A stretch of 64,000 bases of DNA. Origin: a virus. Positions 24,004 to 33,300 of the stretch are shown here, one piece after another (position 1 is the first letter of the stretch; each line of letters starts with the position of its first letter). Position numbers and translations under genes: made by a program. The notes beneath the pieces were generated by a model. It did not search any database and was not told the DNA's origin. It was given only the letters and a program-made list of their open reading frames with translations. The stretch lies in IMG/VR virus record IMGVR_UViG_3300031754_000002, positions 1 to 64,000 of that record. One strand, 5' to 3'.

Positions 24004-25482
24004 CTAGACGGGTTCTGCGACCGAGCTGGACACGATCGTCAAATTGATTGCTTCGGCGTATGGAGAGAGCCGTACGCGAAGTTCGGCGTTCAACTGACCT
24101 TCGGACTGCGTTGTCAGCGTATTGACGGGTTCCGCGAGATTTACGAGAAACGCTTCCTGCGCGGTTTCGCCAAACAGGGCTTTCAGGTTGTACTGCCTGA
24201 GGAGCATTGCCTGCAGGGCGTTCTGGAATGCGCTGAATAGCTGCTTGCGTCCGTCGATCGGGAGGAACAGGAAGCCCTCAGCGACTTCTTCCGCCGCCCA
24301 CACTAGGTGCATTCGCTCACGTGATGCGGAGAACTGGCAGAAAATCTTGTCCGTCGTGCGCGGTAGCGCAGACACGAAGTCGTAGAGCACGAGTTTGGTC
24401 TGGCGTTCCGCGAACGGGTTGATCCCGTTTTCCGCCAACAGTTCCATGTTGGTCTTCGAGAAGGTGTTTGTAAAGCCCGTCACGACTCCCGCTAGCCCCT
24501 GTCCCGCACCTGTCCACTGCACGCCAGCGGGTGCCTGGTTGTCGTTTTCGGTCTTCGCTACCTGAGCGCACAATCCAGCGGCAATAACCGATGCCGGGAT
24601 CGTGCGTGTCGTGCCGAGCGTCACGCCTGCGATGACACAGGAGCTTGAGAAGAACGCCATGTAGCCCGCAATCCCCGCCGCATACGTTTTCTTGTTGCCG
24701 ATCAATGTTGCCGTGACTGCGGAGTCCGCGATATCGCAGAGCGCCACACGGTTCGTTTTCAGGCTGTGTTCACCCATGAGGATATGGACTTTTTCTTCCA
24801 CGGGTTCACCGGCAGTGGCAGGAATGAGCACCTGTCCAGGACCGAGCGTTTTCGGCAGCAGTTCCAGGGCTTCTTTGACAAGCGCTTCCGTAATCGTTGC
24901 TGACGGGTTCACGCCACCTTCGAGTTTTTTCGCGGCGAGTTTTTCGAGTTTTTCCGTTTTGCCTTCCGCGTATTTCGTGCCTTCTTCGTAGATCACGTAA
25001 GGTGAGGTAAGGCCGATAAGCTGCTTGGCTTCTTTGAGTAGCCCTGTCGTTTCGAGCACTTCCGAGGCAGCGTTCAGAATGACGACTTCATATTCCGCGC
25101 CAGATTCCTTGACTTCGACCTGGAGTTTATTGCCGAGCGTACCCACATACTTCGCCACGACTTTGATCGCTTCGGCATGAGCCGCCGCTTTCAACTGGGC
25201 AGCGGGTTCCGCACGTTTCCCCGACGCTTCTTTACCCACCCGCAGAAAGTAGCACCGCGCGCCGTTCAGGTTGAAGAATGTGCTCACCGCATCAAACGAC
25301 ACGCTAGAGGTCGCAGTCCGTTCCCCATACAGGCTGACGTAGGCAGCTTCGCTCCCAATCAACTGTGGCGTCGATGGCCCCGAGTCAGTCAAGCCCAGGA
25401 TGAACGCAGTGCCGGTCTGGATGGATACCCCAGCGGACCCGGCCGTCTCACTTGTCGCTACTGCTATGCCCAATTTGCCCAT
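24004..25482 (-). CDS. Tail sheath protein
   Basis: A 492-aa protein with a GGAGGA site before ATG 25482. It fits the contractile sheath family: an N-terminal insertion arm (GTAFILGLTDSGPSTPQLIG, AYVSLYGERT, FFNLNGARCYFLRVG), a variable middle domain and a conserved C-terminus (NDNQAPAGVQWTG, LLAENGINPFAERQT, INLTIVSSSVAEPV). This is the gene that most firmly marks the phage as myovirus-type. It is followed by the tube gene. Confidence 0.9.
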   Translation of the reverse strand: MGKLGIAVATSETAGSAGVSIQTGTAFILGLTDSGPSTPQLIGSEAAYVSLYGERTATSSVSFDAVSTFFNLNGARCYFLRVGKEASGKRAEPAAQLKAAAHAEAIKVVAKYVGTLGNKLQVEVKESGAEYEVVILNAASEVLETTGLLKEAKQLIGLTSPYVIYEEGTKYAEGKTEKLEKLAAKKLEGGVNPSATITEALVKEALELLPKTLGPGQVLIPATAGEPVEEKVHILMGEHSLKTNRVALCDIADSAVTATLIGNKKTYAAGIAGYMAFFSSSCVIAGVTLGTTRTIPASVIAAGLCAQVAKTENDNQAPAGVQWTGAGQGLAGVVTGFTNTFSKTNMELLAENGINPFAERQTKLVLYDFVSALPRTTDKIFCQFSASRERMHLVWAAEEVAEGFLFLPIDGRKQLFSAFQNALQAMLLRQYNLKALFGETAQEAFLVNLAEPVNTLTTQSEGQLNAELRVRLSPYAEAINLTIVSSSVAEPV

Positions 25483-25514
25483 GCGATCCTCCTGGGTATG
25501 ATGGTCCCGCTGGC

Positions 25515-26186
25515 TTAGAGCGGCGTGGTTACGGGTTCGCCCTTGACGGTCACAGTCTCAGTTTTCGCTTCGGGGTTATCCTTGAACGGTTCTTCCGGCC
25601 CGCCATAGCCGGGTGATTCCTTCGGCGTCGGTCCGCGCGGGCCACCGTTTTCGAGGACGATCCCAACAACCCACGCCTCAAAGCCCGTCACGACCTGTGC
25701 TATCGCGCGTCGGTCAGGGTCATAGAGGCTCGGGTCGGGTGCGGAGGTCATCCACAATCGCTCCGCTAGACCACCAAGCGTTGATTGATGCACAAGCAGC
25801 ATTGAGGCAGCACCAAGATAGGAGGCGATGATCCGCGCGTCATCCTCTTGACGTTCGGCGAACAAGCCACCTGGGCCTATGCAGAGACATCCAACCTCGA
25901 TGCTGTAGCCCTGTGTGTAACCCGTTGCTGGGTCAATCTCCGGTGAGCCAGTGGGTTTGACCACAACCATCACCTCGGGACTCTCCGAGCCTATCCATGA
26001 GTCAAAATCGAGCCCCCCGTGATAGCTCTCAGGCGTCGGGGGACGAGGGATTCTGCGGTGCTGAATGCCTGCTTTCCGCTCCTGCTCCGCCAAGTATTCT
26101 GGCATCCACAGGCGCAGAGTGCTGACCGTCGCCTGGGTAACGTCCTCCGGCGTGACGAGCGGCCCGAACTGGTTGAGACTCGGCAT
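25515..26186 (-). CDS. Probable tail terminator/neck protein
   Basis: The 223-aa protein precedes the sheath gene in transcription order. The sequence reads VSTLRLWMPEYLAEQERKAG, GYSIEVGCLCIGPGG, ARIIASYLGAASMLLVHQ, with an acidic low-complexity tail. Size, position and the mixed alpha/beta pattern suit a tail terminator or neck protein, but no diagnostic motif is visible, so this is a positional call. Confidence 0.5.
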   Translation of the reverse strand: MPSLNQFGPLVTPEDVTQATVSTLRLWMPEYLAEQERKAGIQHRRIPRPPTPESYHGGLDFDSWIGSESPEVMVVVKPTGSPEIDPATGYTQGYSIEVGCLCIGPGGLFAERQEDDARIIASYLGAASMLLVHQSTLGGLAERLWMTSAPDPSLYDPDRRAIAQVVTGFEAWVVGIVLENGGPRGPTPKESPGYGGPEEPFKDNPEAKTETVTVKGEPVTTPL

Positions 26187-26258
26187 CGTACCCTCCCCCC
26201 GTCACTGCTTCTTCGACGACATCCTCCACCCCAATGATCGAGCCGAACGGGTCTATGG

Positions 26259-27947
26259 TCATGGCCCGACGGTGCCTTCTTCATACCCAGCCCCGCCTTC
26301 AACGGTAACCCCTTCGGGAATGTAGTAGCCCGCTGGCGGGTCGGGGAAGTGTTTGCCTTCTTCATTGACTTCTTTGAAGACATTCCACGTGGTGTTTTTC
26401 CATTTGGGCGCCCATTCGACCTGGTTATCGACGCCTTCCCATTGCTGACTGCTTTTGTCGGTCGCAACGTTATGGTTCCAGTGGACGAACACGGTGGGTT
26501 TTTCGCCGGTTCCGAATGGAGATGACGCGATGAGGTTGTGTTCGGTTGTCATTTCCGTGCCGGCCCCACGGCAAGCATTTTCCGATTTCAGACCGAGCCC
26601 AATGCCGAATCCCGCGCTTCCCATGAGTGGCATCGTGTTACGGGCGACCGTGAGACCTTCCACTTTCCAAATGTGCGATCCACCGCCTGCATAGGGCCCA
26701 AAGAGGTTGTCTTCGACATGTATGTTCTTAAGGGTCGCCGTACAGCTAATGGACCCTCCGCCATTCTCAAACTCAAGCGCGTCGTCCGACGCATATTCCG
26801 AGCCGTTTTTATACGGCCCCACGCCCGTCCCTTCGCCTTTGCCAATAACCACGTTGTGCTTGAAGTAAATGTTTTCGCCGCCCGTCTCCTGCCACACGTT
26901 CAGGTGAGCGCAGGGGAGGGCCCCAATGCCCATGAACAAGTTGTGTTCGACGTAGGCGCCTTCTTCACCACCGCCGTACTGCAGGTAGTGCCACTCAACT
27001 TCGTTGACCGTGTTATGGCTGAACGTGGTCCCCGTTACCAGTTCGCCAGCAGTAAAGGCCTGTCCGCTCGCTCCGGCTTTACATTTGGTGCCTTCGGCTT
27101 CGATCCCCGATTCGGGAAGGTCGATATTGTGAAAGTAGTTGTGTTCGATCGTGACACGTCGCATCATTCCTTCTTTTGTGGGTCCCTTCGCCACAACCCC
27201 ATTAGTCCCTTCGAATTCATCGTAGTACACCTCATAGTCATGGCTCCCTTTGTACGGAATCGCGTCTATGAATTCGAGCCCTTCGCCTTTGAACTTTAGG
27301 TGCTCCCAACGCTCGAACGAGCTCTTGCGCGGCTCAACCCTGGTGAGCGTTACTTTCCCTTCCGCGCCCGCACAGGGCCGGAAGCTGACGTATTCGGTGC
27401 GGTTGCTTTCGCCTTCGCCGCCGCTCCACGTCAGAAACGGGTATTCGCCTTCCTTGAAACAGAGCGTCTGCCCGTTTTTGAGCGCCTTCGCGTCCGCCTC
27501 GATCGTGGCAGCAGGCGTGGCCGGTTCGACTTCAAACGTCGGGGTGAAGCCTCCACCGCCTTCCACGATCCCCGTCGCCGCGCTAGTTGCAGTCAACACG
27601 CCAAACCCATTCGTAGCGGTGACTGCCGAGCGTAGCCTATGGCCTTCATCAGCTATGACAACCATGTATTTCTTCATGGTCGCTTCCCCGATATTGACGC
27701 AGGCTTCGCCTGCCGTATTGCAGCGCTTCCATTGATATGTGAACGTAGGGTTGCCCGTCCAGCGGCCGTCGGTGGTCGTAAAGACCTCACCTATGGAGGG
27801 GGCTGCTACCGAGCCAAAGCGAATATTCTGATCGAAATGGCTGAACGCGAGGGGTCGCCCCCTCAGTGCTGGCCCTGAGCCACCGCATCCCGCGATAAGG
27901 GCGAGCAGCACAACCCACCATATAGCGCGCTCGTGATTATTCGACAC
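26259..27947 (-). CDS. Lipobox-containing right-handed beta-helix protein
   Basis: The GTG start at 27947 is coupled to the stop of the fibre gene. The N-terminus looks like a lipoprotein signal (AIWWVVLLALIAGCGGSG), which is odd for a virion protein. A domain of about 90 residues with TYQWKRCNTAGEACVNIGEA is Ig-like, common in actinomycete surface proteins. The remainder, about 380 residues, is a parallel beta-helix (IEHNYFHNIDLPES, TFSHNTVNEVEW, YVEHNLFMGIG, HVEDNLFGPY). It may be a membrane-bound enzyme expressed during infection or a tailspike; polysaccharide binding or cleavage is likely. Confidence 0.7.
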   Translation of the reverse strand: MSNNHERAIWWVVLLALIAGCGGSGPALRGRPLAFSHFDQNIRFGSVAAPSIGEVFTTTDGRWTGNPTFTYQWKRCNTAGEACVNIGEATMKKYMVVIADEGHRLRSAVTATNGFGVLTATSAATGIVEGGGGFTPTFEVEPATPAATIEADAKALKNGQTLCFKEGEYPFLTWSGGEGESNRTEYVSFRPCAGAEGKVTLTRVEPRKSSFERWEHLKFKGEGLEFIDAIPYKGSHDYEVYYDEFEGTNGVVAKGPTKEGMMRRVTIEHNYFHNIDLPESGIEAEGTKCKAGASGQAFTAGELVTGTTFSHNTVNEVEWHYLQYGGGEEGAYVEHNLFMGIGALPCAHLNVWQETGGENIYFKHNVVIGKGEGTGVGPYKNGSEYASDDALEFENGGGSISCTATLKNIHVEDNLFGPYAGGGSHIWKVEGLTVARNTMPLMGSAGFGIGLGLKSENACRGAGTEMTTEHNLIASSPFGTGEKPTVFVHWNHNVATDKSSQQWEGVDNQVEWAPKWKNTTWNVFKEVNEEGKHFPDPPAGYYIPEGVTVEGGAGYEEGTVGP

Positions 27948-30900
27948 GGCCGATGATGGTGTATACAGGTGATGTGCTCTGTTCAAGTTCGGCCTCGGTG
28001 AGTTTGGCGCCAGCGGCTCCGAATGAAGTCGCCCCATATTTGTGCTTGCCGATGATCTTTGGGAGACTTTCACCCGCGACGGGCAAAAAGTTCGGGGGCA
28101 ACTGTGTTCCGGCCACGTTGATGGCGACGGTAGCCTGCGATTGCCCATAGGTCTGCGTGGCACCGCTATTCATCACAGCTGCGAGCAGTTCCTGGCCCGC
28201 CGTTACCGCCAATTCCGGTTTCTGTATAAGCCATGCGCCTGTGCCAGCTTCGACTTCGGCACCTTCCCACAACACCGTATACTGTTTTGCGGTGGTAGCG
28301 CCACAGTCGAAAATCGCGAGCCGCGTCGTTCCGTTGTGCGTTGCGGACCATACCGCCAGTTCCTTCAACGTGCCCGCCTTATATATCGGGTTCATGCGCA
28401 TAAACACGGCAAGGTTACCTTCCCCGATTGCGCCGTTCAATATCGGCTCTGGTGACCCTTTAGCCGCTATGGGCATCCAGACCGGGAGTATGCCAGCGCG
28501 GCCTTCCCCAACTGCTTCGATCTTAGCCGTTTGGACGAAGGCTGTTGTAGCGAGTTGTTCGGTATTCGTTTTCGCAGTCGCCGTCGGGCCTTTTGGCGTG
28601 CCAGTCAATACAGGCGAAGCGCGTGGGGCCTTCAGCGCCTCCGCCGCTTCCGCGCGTTCTTTCTCCGTTTTGACTTCGGCTTTAGTTGCTTCTTCCGCTT
28701 CCGTCTTTGTGGTCTGCGCGAACGCCGTCGTAGCCAACTGTTCGGTATTCGTTTTCGCGGCAGCACTCGGGGCTTTCGGGGTTCCGGTCAGCATGGGGCT
28801 GGCCAACGGTGCCTTCAGCGCCTCCGCCGCTTCTGCGCGTTCTTTCTCCACATTGACGCCCGCCGCACTCGTCCCAGCCGGATCGGACGCTGCTTCTGCT
28901 TCCGTCTTGGTCGTCTGCGCGAACGCCGTCGTGGCGAGTTGTTCGGTATTCGTTTTTGCGGCAGCCGTGGGGGCTTTCGGCGTACCCGTTAGAACAGGAC
29001 TGGCAAGAGGCGCCCTCAGTGCCTCGGCGGTTTCCGCCCGTTCTTTCTCAGTTTTGGTCGAGGCCGTCGCGATAGCTTCAGCTTCAGCTTTGCTGACTCC
29101 ACCGGGGTTTTCGGCTACAGCGCCCGTTACGAACGCGGTGGTCGCCACCTGTTCCGTGTTGGTTTTAGCGGCGGCTGTTGGTGCCTTCGGAGTGCCTGTA
29201 AGCACCGGGCTCGCTAGGGGTAGAAGGGGTATGCTTGAAGCCTCCGGCCCCGACCCCGATCGGCTCGCTGCGAGCACTCCCCATGACGGGAAGGGTTCCG
29301 GGATGAGATCCCCGGACCAAAACAATGGCCGTGGTCCATTCGGCGGCTTCGCCAGCACCGCAACACCAGCAGTGAAGATTCCAGTGCCCCCTGTGCAGCC
29401 TTCGAGTTTTTTGCCCGTGATTTTCGCGTATTTGACCGACTGTGGTTTCGTACTGAACGGGTTGACGACGACTTCGCCTTCCGCGTTGAAGCCCGTCGCG
29501 CTTTCGATTTCCATCGTGGCCGCCGGCAGCGTCACTTCGGCGTTGAGTGCTGTCGCACCCCCTTGGAAGGTCGATGCGTTCGTCATCCCCCATGTGGCGA
29601 GCCCGGAACCAGTCAGTTCCGCTGCCTGCACCATCGCGGCTAGCGCTTCGCTTTGCTGCGCGAACGTACCGCCTTCTTTGATCTTAACGTCTAGCTCACT
29701 GATGCGCGTTTTGCAACCCAGCGCCTGAAATTCCCGCATATGCCGGGCGAGTTCCGCCGTGCTCGGATAGTTCACACCCGCCGCGCCCGTTTCGCGGTGG
29801 CACTCAAAGCCCACGTTTAGGACTGTGGTCGGGACACCGATTTCGGTGAACACTTCCTTGAGCACTTCAACGAATTGCAGCGCCGCGAGGCCCTTTTCTT
29901 TTCCCGCTTTCCCCGCTTCATACTGGCTGTCCAGTTCAAGGCTGGCATCGTTATAGTAAAGCGGTAGAGTGGGCGTGATTTCCCAGCACCACTTGAAGCA
30001 TTCGGCGTAGAACCTCACGGCCGGGTTTGTCTTGACAATTTCGAGCGAGCCGCCGAAGTGTTCAGTCCAGAACGTTTCCCGCAGTTTGTTCGTCGCCGAG
30101 GTCAGGACCTCGTTTATCACATCTATCGAGACGATACGCGCTTTCGTTAGCGCTTCGGTAAGCGTTGACTGGATGTACACCTTCGCCGCGGCGCGTAGTG
30201 TTTCTTCCGTCCACGCCACAAGCGGGTTCGTCAACCATTCAGGGTTGTTGACATGCCAGATGAAGGTATGAAGATGTAGGGGAGTTGTCGTGCCGATGGC
30301 GGTGAGCATTTCCGCCATCAAGTGAAGGTCCGGCCCCGATGGTTTAGTGCGCCGTTCAGATTCAAGCGGCTTTGAGTTGTTCGAGAACGTCTTTTCGATC
30401 TTGCACTCGTTCTCGCACACCAACAGCTTCCAGAACTGCTGAAACAACGGCACGTAGCTCGTCCCGTGCTTGCCTTCAACGGTGCCCTGGTAGTTCAAGG
30501 CCGCCCCGAGAGCAATACCCCCCGTTGCTTCGCTAGCCGCCTTACCCACAAAGGCAGTCGTAGCGATCTGCGTCGTTTTCGTCCCAGGCGTAGCCGTAGG
30601 CGCTACTGGAGTTCCAGTCAGAGTCGGCGAGGCCAAGGGTGCCTTTAGGGCCTCGGCAGCTTCCGCTCTTTCTTTCTCGGCTTTCGCTTCGCCCGCTTTA
30701 TCAGACGCAGTTTCCGCGTCTTCCCTTGCCTCATCCGCCGCGCGATCAGCGTACGCAGTCGTAGAGACCTTCATGGAATTATCGCCTTCCGCTGGTGTCG
30801 GAGCGGTAGGAGTCCCGGTTAGTGCTGGGGATGCTAGGGGTGCTCTTAGGGCCTCGGCAGCTTCGGCGCGTTCGCGCTCGCCGACCACGTTACCGGCCCC

Positions 30901-31140
30901 GGTGGCTTCCGCGTTAGCCTGCGCAGTATTGGCTTTCGCTGTGGCGGCAGTGATTGCTTTGCCTTCGGCTGTCGTTGCCGAACCGAGAGGATCAGACGCC
31001 GCTTCCGCCGCTATCCGCGCAGCCATAGCCTGTGCTTCGGCGTATTCCGCGATCTGCTGACGGTCCTTCTCCAGTTCAACCGGCGAGAGCCACGGTGCTT
31101 TGTTTTCTTTCCATCCAAAGGGGCTAATCGGGGACAACGA
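27937..31140 (-). CDS. Tail fibre with embedded GH10 xylanase domain
   Basis: Start is chosen at TTG 31140, after GAGGAGG; ATG 31155 is an alternative. Six copies of a fibre repeat (LASPxLTGTPxAPTA...ATTAF) occur, two before and four after a domain at about residues 220-500. That domain has GH10 signatures: HTFIWHVNNPEWL, the acid/base region SIDVINEVL and the nucleophile region TRISELDVKI, with both Glu residues kept. The C-terminal region (LKELAVWSATHNGTTRLAIF) resembles a module in other proteins of this operon. It should bind and hydrolyse xylan-like or other beta-1,4-glycans during adsorption. The domain architecture is rare. Confidence 0.85.
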   Translation of the reverse strand, partial: SLSPISPFGWKENKAPWLSPVELEKDRQQIAEYAEAQAMAARIAAEAASDPLGSATTAEGKAITAATAKANTAQANAEATGAGNVVGERERAEAAEALRAPLASPALTGTPTAPTPAEGDNSMKVSTTAYADRAADEAREDAETASDKAGEAKAEKERAEAAEALKAPLASPTLTGTPVAPTATPGTKTTQIATTAFVGKAASEATGGIALGAALNYQGTVEGKHGTSYVPLFQQFWKLLVCENECKIEKTFSNNSKPLESERRTKPSGPDLHLMAEMLTAIGTTTPLHLHTFIWHVNNPEWLTNPLVAWTEETLRAAAKVYIQSTLTEALTKARIVSIDVINEVLTSATNKLRETFWTEHFGGSLEIVKTNPAVRFYAECFKWCWEITPTLPLYYNDASLELDSQYEAGKAGKEKGLAALQFVEVLKEVFTEIGVPTTVLNVGFECHRETGAAGVNYPSTAELARHMREFQALGCKTRISELDVKIKEGGTFAQQSEALAAMVQAAELTGSGLATWGMTNASTFQGGATALNAEVTLPAATMEIESATGFNAEGEVVVNPFSTKPQSVKYAKITGKKLEGCTGGTGIFTAGVAVLAKPPNGPRPLFWSGDLIPEPFPSWGVLAASRSGSGPEASSIPLLPLASPVLTGTPKAPTAAAKTNTEQVATTAFVTGAVAENPGGVSKAEAEAIATASTKTEKERAETAEALRAPLASPVLTGTPKAPTAAAKTNTEQLATTAFAQTTKTEAEAASDPAGTSAAGVNVEKERAEAAEALKAPLASPMLTGTPKAPSAAAKTNTEQLATTAFAQTTKTEAEEATKAEVKTEKERAEAAEALKAPRASPVLTGTPKGPTATAKTNTEQLATTAFVQTAKIEAVGEGRAGILPVWMPIAAKGSPEPILNGAIGEGNLAVFMRMNPIYKAGTLKELAVWSATHNGTTRLAIFDCGATTAKQYTVLWEGAEVEAGTGAWLIQKPELAVTAGQELLAAVMNSGATQTYGQSQATVAINVAGTQLPPNFLPVAGESLPKIIGKHKYGATSFGAAGAKLTEAELEQSTSPVYTIIGRVE

Positions 31141-32449
31141 CTTCCTCCTCATAATGCGCCGGCCGGGGGTTACTGCGCCCGGCCCCACCGCCCTTGACAC
31201 CCATACCCGACGGTGCTAGACCGATTTTCGGTGCTAGACCCACTTTTGGGGCGAGCCCCGCGCTTCTCCGGGCGCTCGTGGGGTTCGACCGACCCGGTAG
31301 TCCAAGCGCGCCACGGAAGCGATGGAAGCCCTCCCGTATCCTCGAAGCTACCGACAGCACCGCTTGGCCTGATGCGCCCTTCCTACCCACGTTCGTAGTG
31401 ATTAGCGCTGCCCGTATCTGCGCTTCACCCTGAGTGCTCCTGCCACCAGCAGCCCCGATGACCCTCGCTGTAGTCCGGATCACGGCGTTGCCTTTGAACA
31501 CCGGTTCTTCGCTCGTTGCTTCAAGTTCAGTCGCCGCACGCAGGATCGCGGTGCCCGCAGCCGCCTTGACACCCGAAGCAGTCGATGACGCCGCTGCACG
31601 TAGACGGCCTACCCCACTCGCAAGCTTGACCCCAAGCGCCGTAGAGCGAGCGCCAAGATCTAGCGCAATCGTCCCTGCTGCCATCTTGCTACCGGATGCC
31701 GTATTCTTGGATGCCGAGTGGATTGTAGCTGTGCCTGTGGCGACCTTGCCGCCCACTGGCCGCAACCCTGCACCCGCGCGTAGGACAGCCGTCCCGGAGG
31801 CTTCCTTGGTCCCCGTCGCGGTCATCCTCACCGCAGCACTGACCATAGGGGCTTCTTCTTCGATTTCGGGTGGTTCAAGGATGCCAGGCGGTGGGTTCAG
31901 CCCAGCAGCTACTCGTAGCACACCGGACCCGATCCCGGTCTTCGAGCCGGTCGTTATGATCCGCGTCCCGCCACGAAGCGTCGCCGTGCCACCGAGTCCT
32001 TCCGTCCCAAGGCCAGCAATAGCCATCGGCCCGAAGCTCACCGGGGCGTTCCATGTCGCTTCGCTGACTTTCGTTATCGCCGCGTTGCTCGATTCGGCGT
32101 CCTTAGTGCCGCCTGCGCCGTGATCTTTGACATGGCAATTGCCCGCGATCGGCAGCAACGTCAGCCAGTAGAAGGTTCCTTTCACCACTTCCTGTGGCGT
32201 GATACTCACTTCGACTTCGATGCCCGGCAGTGCTTTTTCGCCTTCCGCGAGCACCGTCCCCGGTTTTTCCGCGTTATCGGCGAGCAGCGCAAGGACCAGA
32301 TGCGTACCCAAGATCGAGACAAGTTTGACCTTGAGCGTTTCCACCGTCCCGGTCACAGCAGCTTCAAACCGGAACGCTACAGCCTTCCCGGCTTTGATTT
32401 CCGCAGAAGTGGACGGCCCTTCGGCTTCGCTGCCTACTAGCAGCGTCAT
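31124..32449 (-). CDS. Repeat-containing structural protein, 441 aa
   Basis: The N-terminal 140 residues (KAVAFRFEAAVTGTVETLKV, GTFYWLTLLPIAGNC) form a beta-sandwich-like module. The centre contains about seven imperfect repeats of TASGxKxASGTAxLRA type, about 30 residues each, which may form a fibrous trimer. The C-terminus is Gly/Pro-rich with a triple SAGLAPKVGLAPKIGLAP unit. It overlaps the fibre gene by about 17 bp and supplies that gene's ribosome site. Likely a fibre or capsid-fibre component. Confidence 0.6.
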   Translation of the reverse strand: MTLLVGSEAEGPSTSAEIKAGKAVAFRFEAAVTGTVETLKVKLVSILGTHLVLALLADNAEKPGTVLAEGEKALPGIEVEVSITPQEVVKGTFYWLTLLPIAGNCHVKDHGAGGTKDAESSNAAITKVSEATWNAPVSFGPMAIAGLGTEGLGGTATLRGGTRIITTGSKTGIGSGVLRVAAGLNPPPGILEPPEIEEEAPMVSAAVRMTATGTKEASGTAVLRAGAGLRPVGGKVATGTATIHSASKNTASGSKMAAGTIALDLGARSTALGVKLASGVGRLRAAASSTASGVKAAAGTAILRAATELEATSEEPVFKGNAVIRTTARVIGAAGGRSTQGEAQIRAALITTNVGRKGASGQAVLSVASRIREGFHRFRGALGLPGRSNPTSARRSAGLAPKVGLAPKIGLAPSGMGVKGGGAGRSNPRPAHYEEEVVVPD

Positions 32450-32451
32450 CT

Positions 32452-33057
32452 CTACGGTGCCGGTGTACCTTCGGCAAGGTTCATGTCAGCCTCAGACGAT
32501 TTCACTTCATAGGTGCCTTCCGCGCCGAACGCCTCTGGGGTCGTAAGCACACTGATCCCCAGCAGCTTTTTCCCGACACCCTGCCCGGTTTCCGTTTCCC
32601 AGTAACCCTCAGCGCTGATCGTTTTCCCGGCAGGGATTTTCAGCGAGTGCGCGGTTACGTCTTCTGTCTTGCCTTCCGCCGCCGCACCAAAGTTCGTTTC
32701 TTTACGCGCATACGCCCCACCGGACATCTCGGTCAGGACAATGTATTCGCTTGACGCTTTGAGTTCTGTGGTGAATTCGACGGCTGTGCCGCCTTCCGTT
32801 AGCGACACTTCAAAATGCGCGGCGTTTTCCCCAATCACATAGTAGGGCCGCAAAGCAACCAGACCCGCGCCCCCGGACAGAACGCTGAAATACACCACGT
32901 TCCCGTTTTTCAGCGACTGCGCCTTTTTGATCTGTTTCCCCGCCACGCTCGCTTCAACCGCAGTAGCAACCGAAGACGAGTACGCACCGATCCACCGGAC
33001 GCTATTGTGCCACATGGCGTTCAGCCCAACGTTCTTCGCCTCACCAGTACACGGCAT
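32452..33057 (-). CDS. Structural hypothetical protein, 201 aa
   Basis: Start ATG 33057 overlaps the previous stop (TAATG). It begins MPCTGEAKNVGLNAMWHNSV and is beta-rich (EASVAGKQIKKAQSLKNGNV, RPYYVIGENAAHFEV). A decoration or collar role is likely from its neighbours. No family is recognised. Confidence 0.6.
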   Translation of the reverse strand: MPCTGEAKNVGLNAMWHNSVRWIGAYSSSVATAVEASVAGKQIKKAQSLKNGNVVYFSVLSGGAGLVALRPYYVIGENAAHFEVSLTEGGTAVEFTTELKASSEYIVLTEMSGGAYARKETNFGAAAEGKTEDVTAHSLKIPAGKTISAEGYWETETGQGVGKKLLGISVLTTPEAFGAEGTYEVKSSEADMNLAEGTPAP

Positions 33058-33287
33058 TACGCCACCTCCCCGTCCACGGTCGCAACACCCGTGATCACAT
33101 GCGCCGCGAGCTGGCACCAGCCCAAATCAAGCACCACATCCCGTGCTTGCTCCACGCCACCCTCCCTGAACCGCACACTCATCACGCCCTCGACACGCGC
33201 CTGCTGCTGTTCACACGCAGTCTGACCCATCTCCGGAGACTCCAACGTAGGGTTTTCGCCTTCCTTTTGGATCACCAGCTTCGGCAT
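33057..33287 (-). CDS. Small structural hypothetical protein, 76 aa
   Basis: ATG 33287 (MPKLVIQKEGENPTLESPE) follows AAGGAG. The C-terminal half (VVLDLGWCQLAAHVITGVAT) may form a strand-helix unit. It lies between the connector and a decoration-like gene and is coupled to the next gene by TAATG. Function unknown. Confidence 0.6.
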   Translation of the reverse strand: MPKLVIQKEGENPTLESPEMGQTACEQQQARVEGVMSVRFREGGVEQARDVVLDLGWCQLAAHVITGVATVDGEVA

Positions 33288-33300
33288 TAGCAGCTCCTTT

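Noticed and set aside
28157-29728. 523-aa plus-strand ORF opposite the fibre gene
   Set aside because: It mirrors the fibre repeats (Ser/Val/Ala-rich) and has no start signal; a shadow of the repeats.
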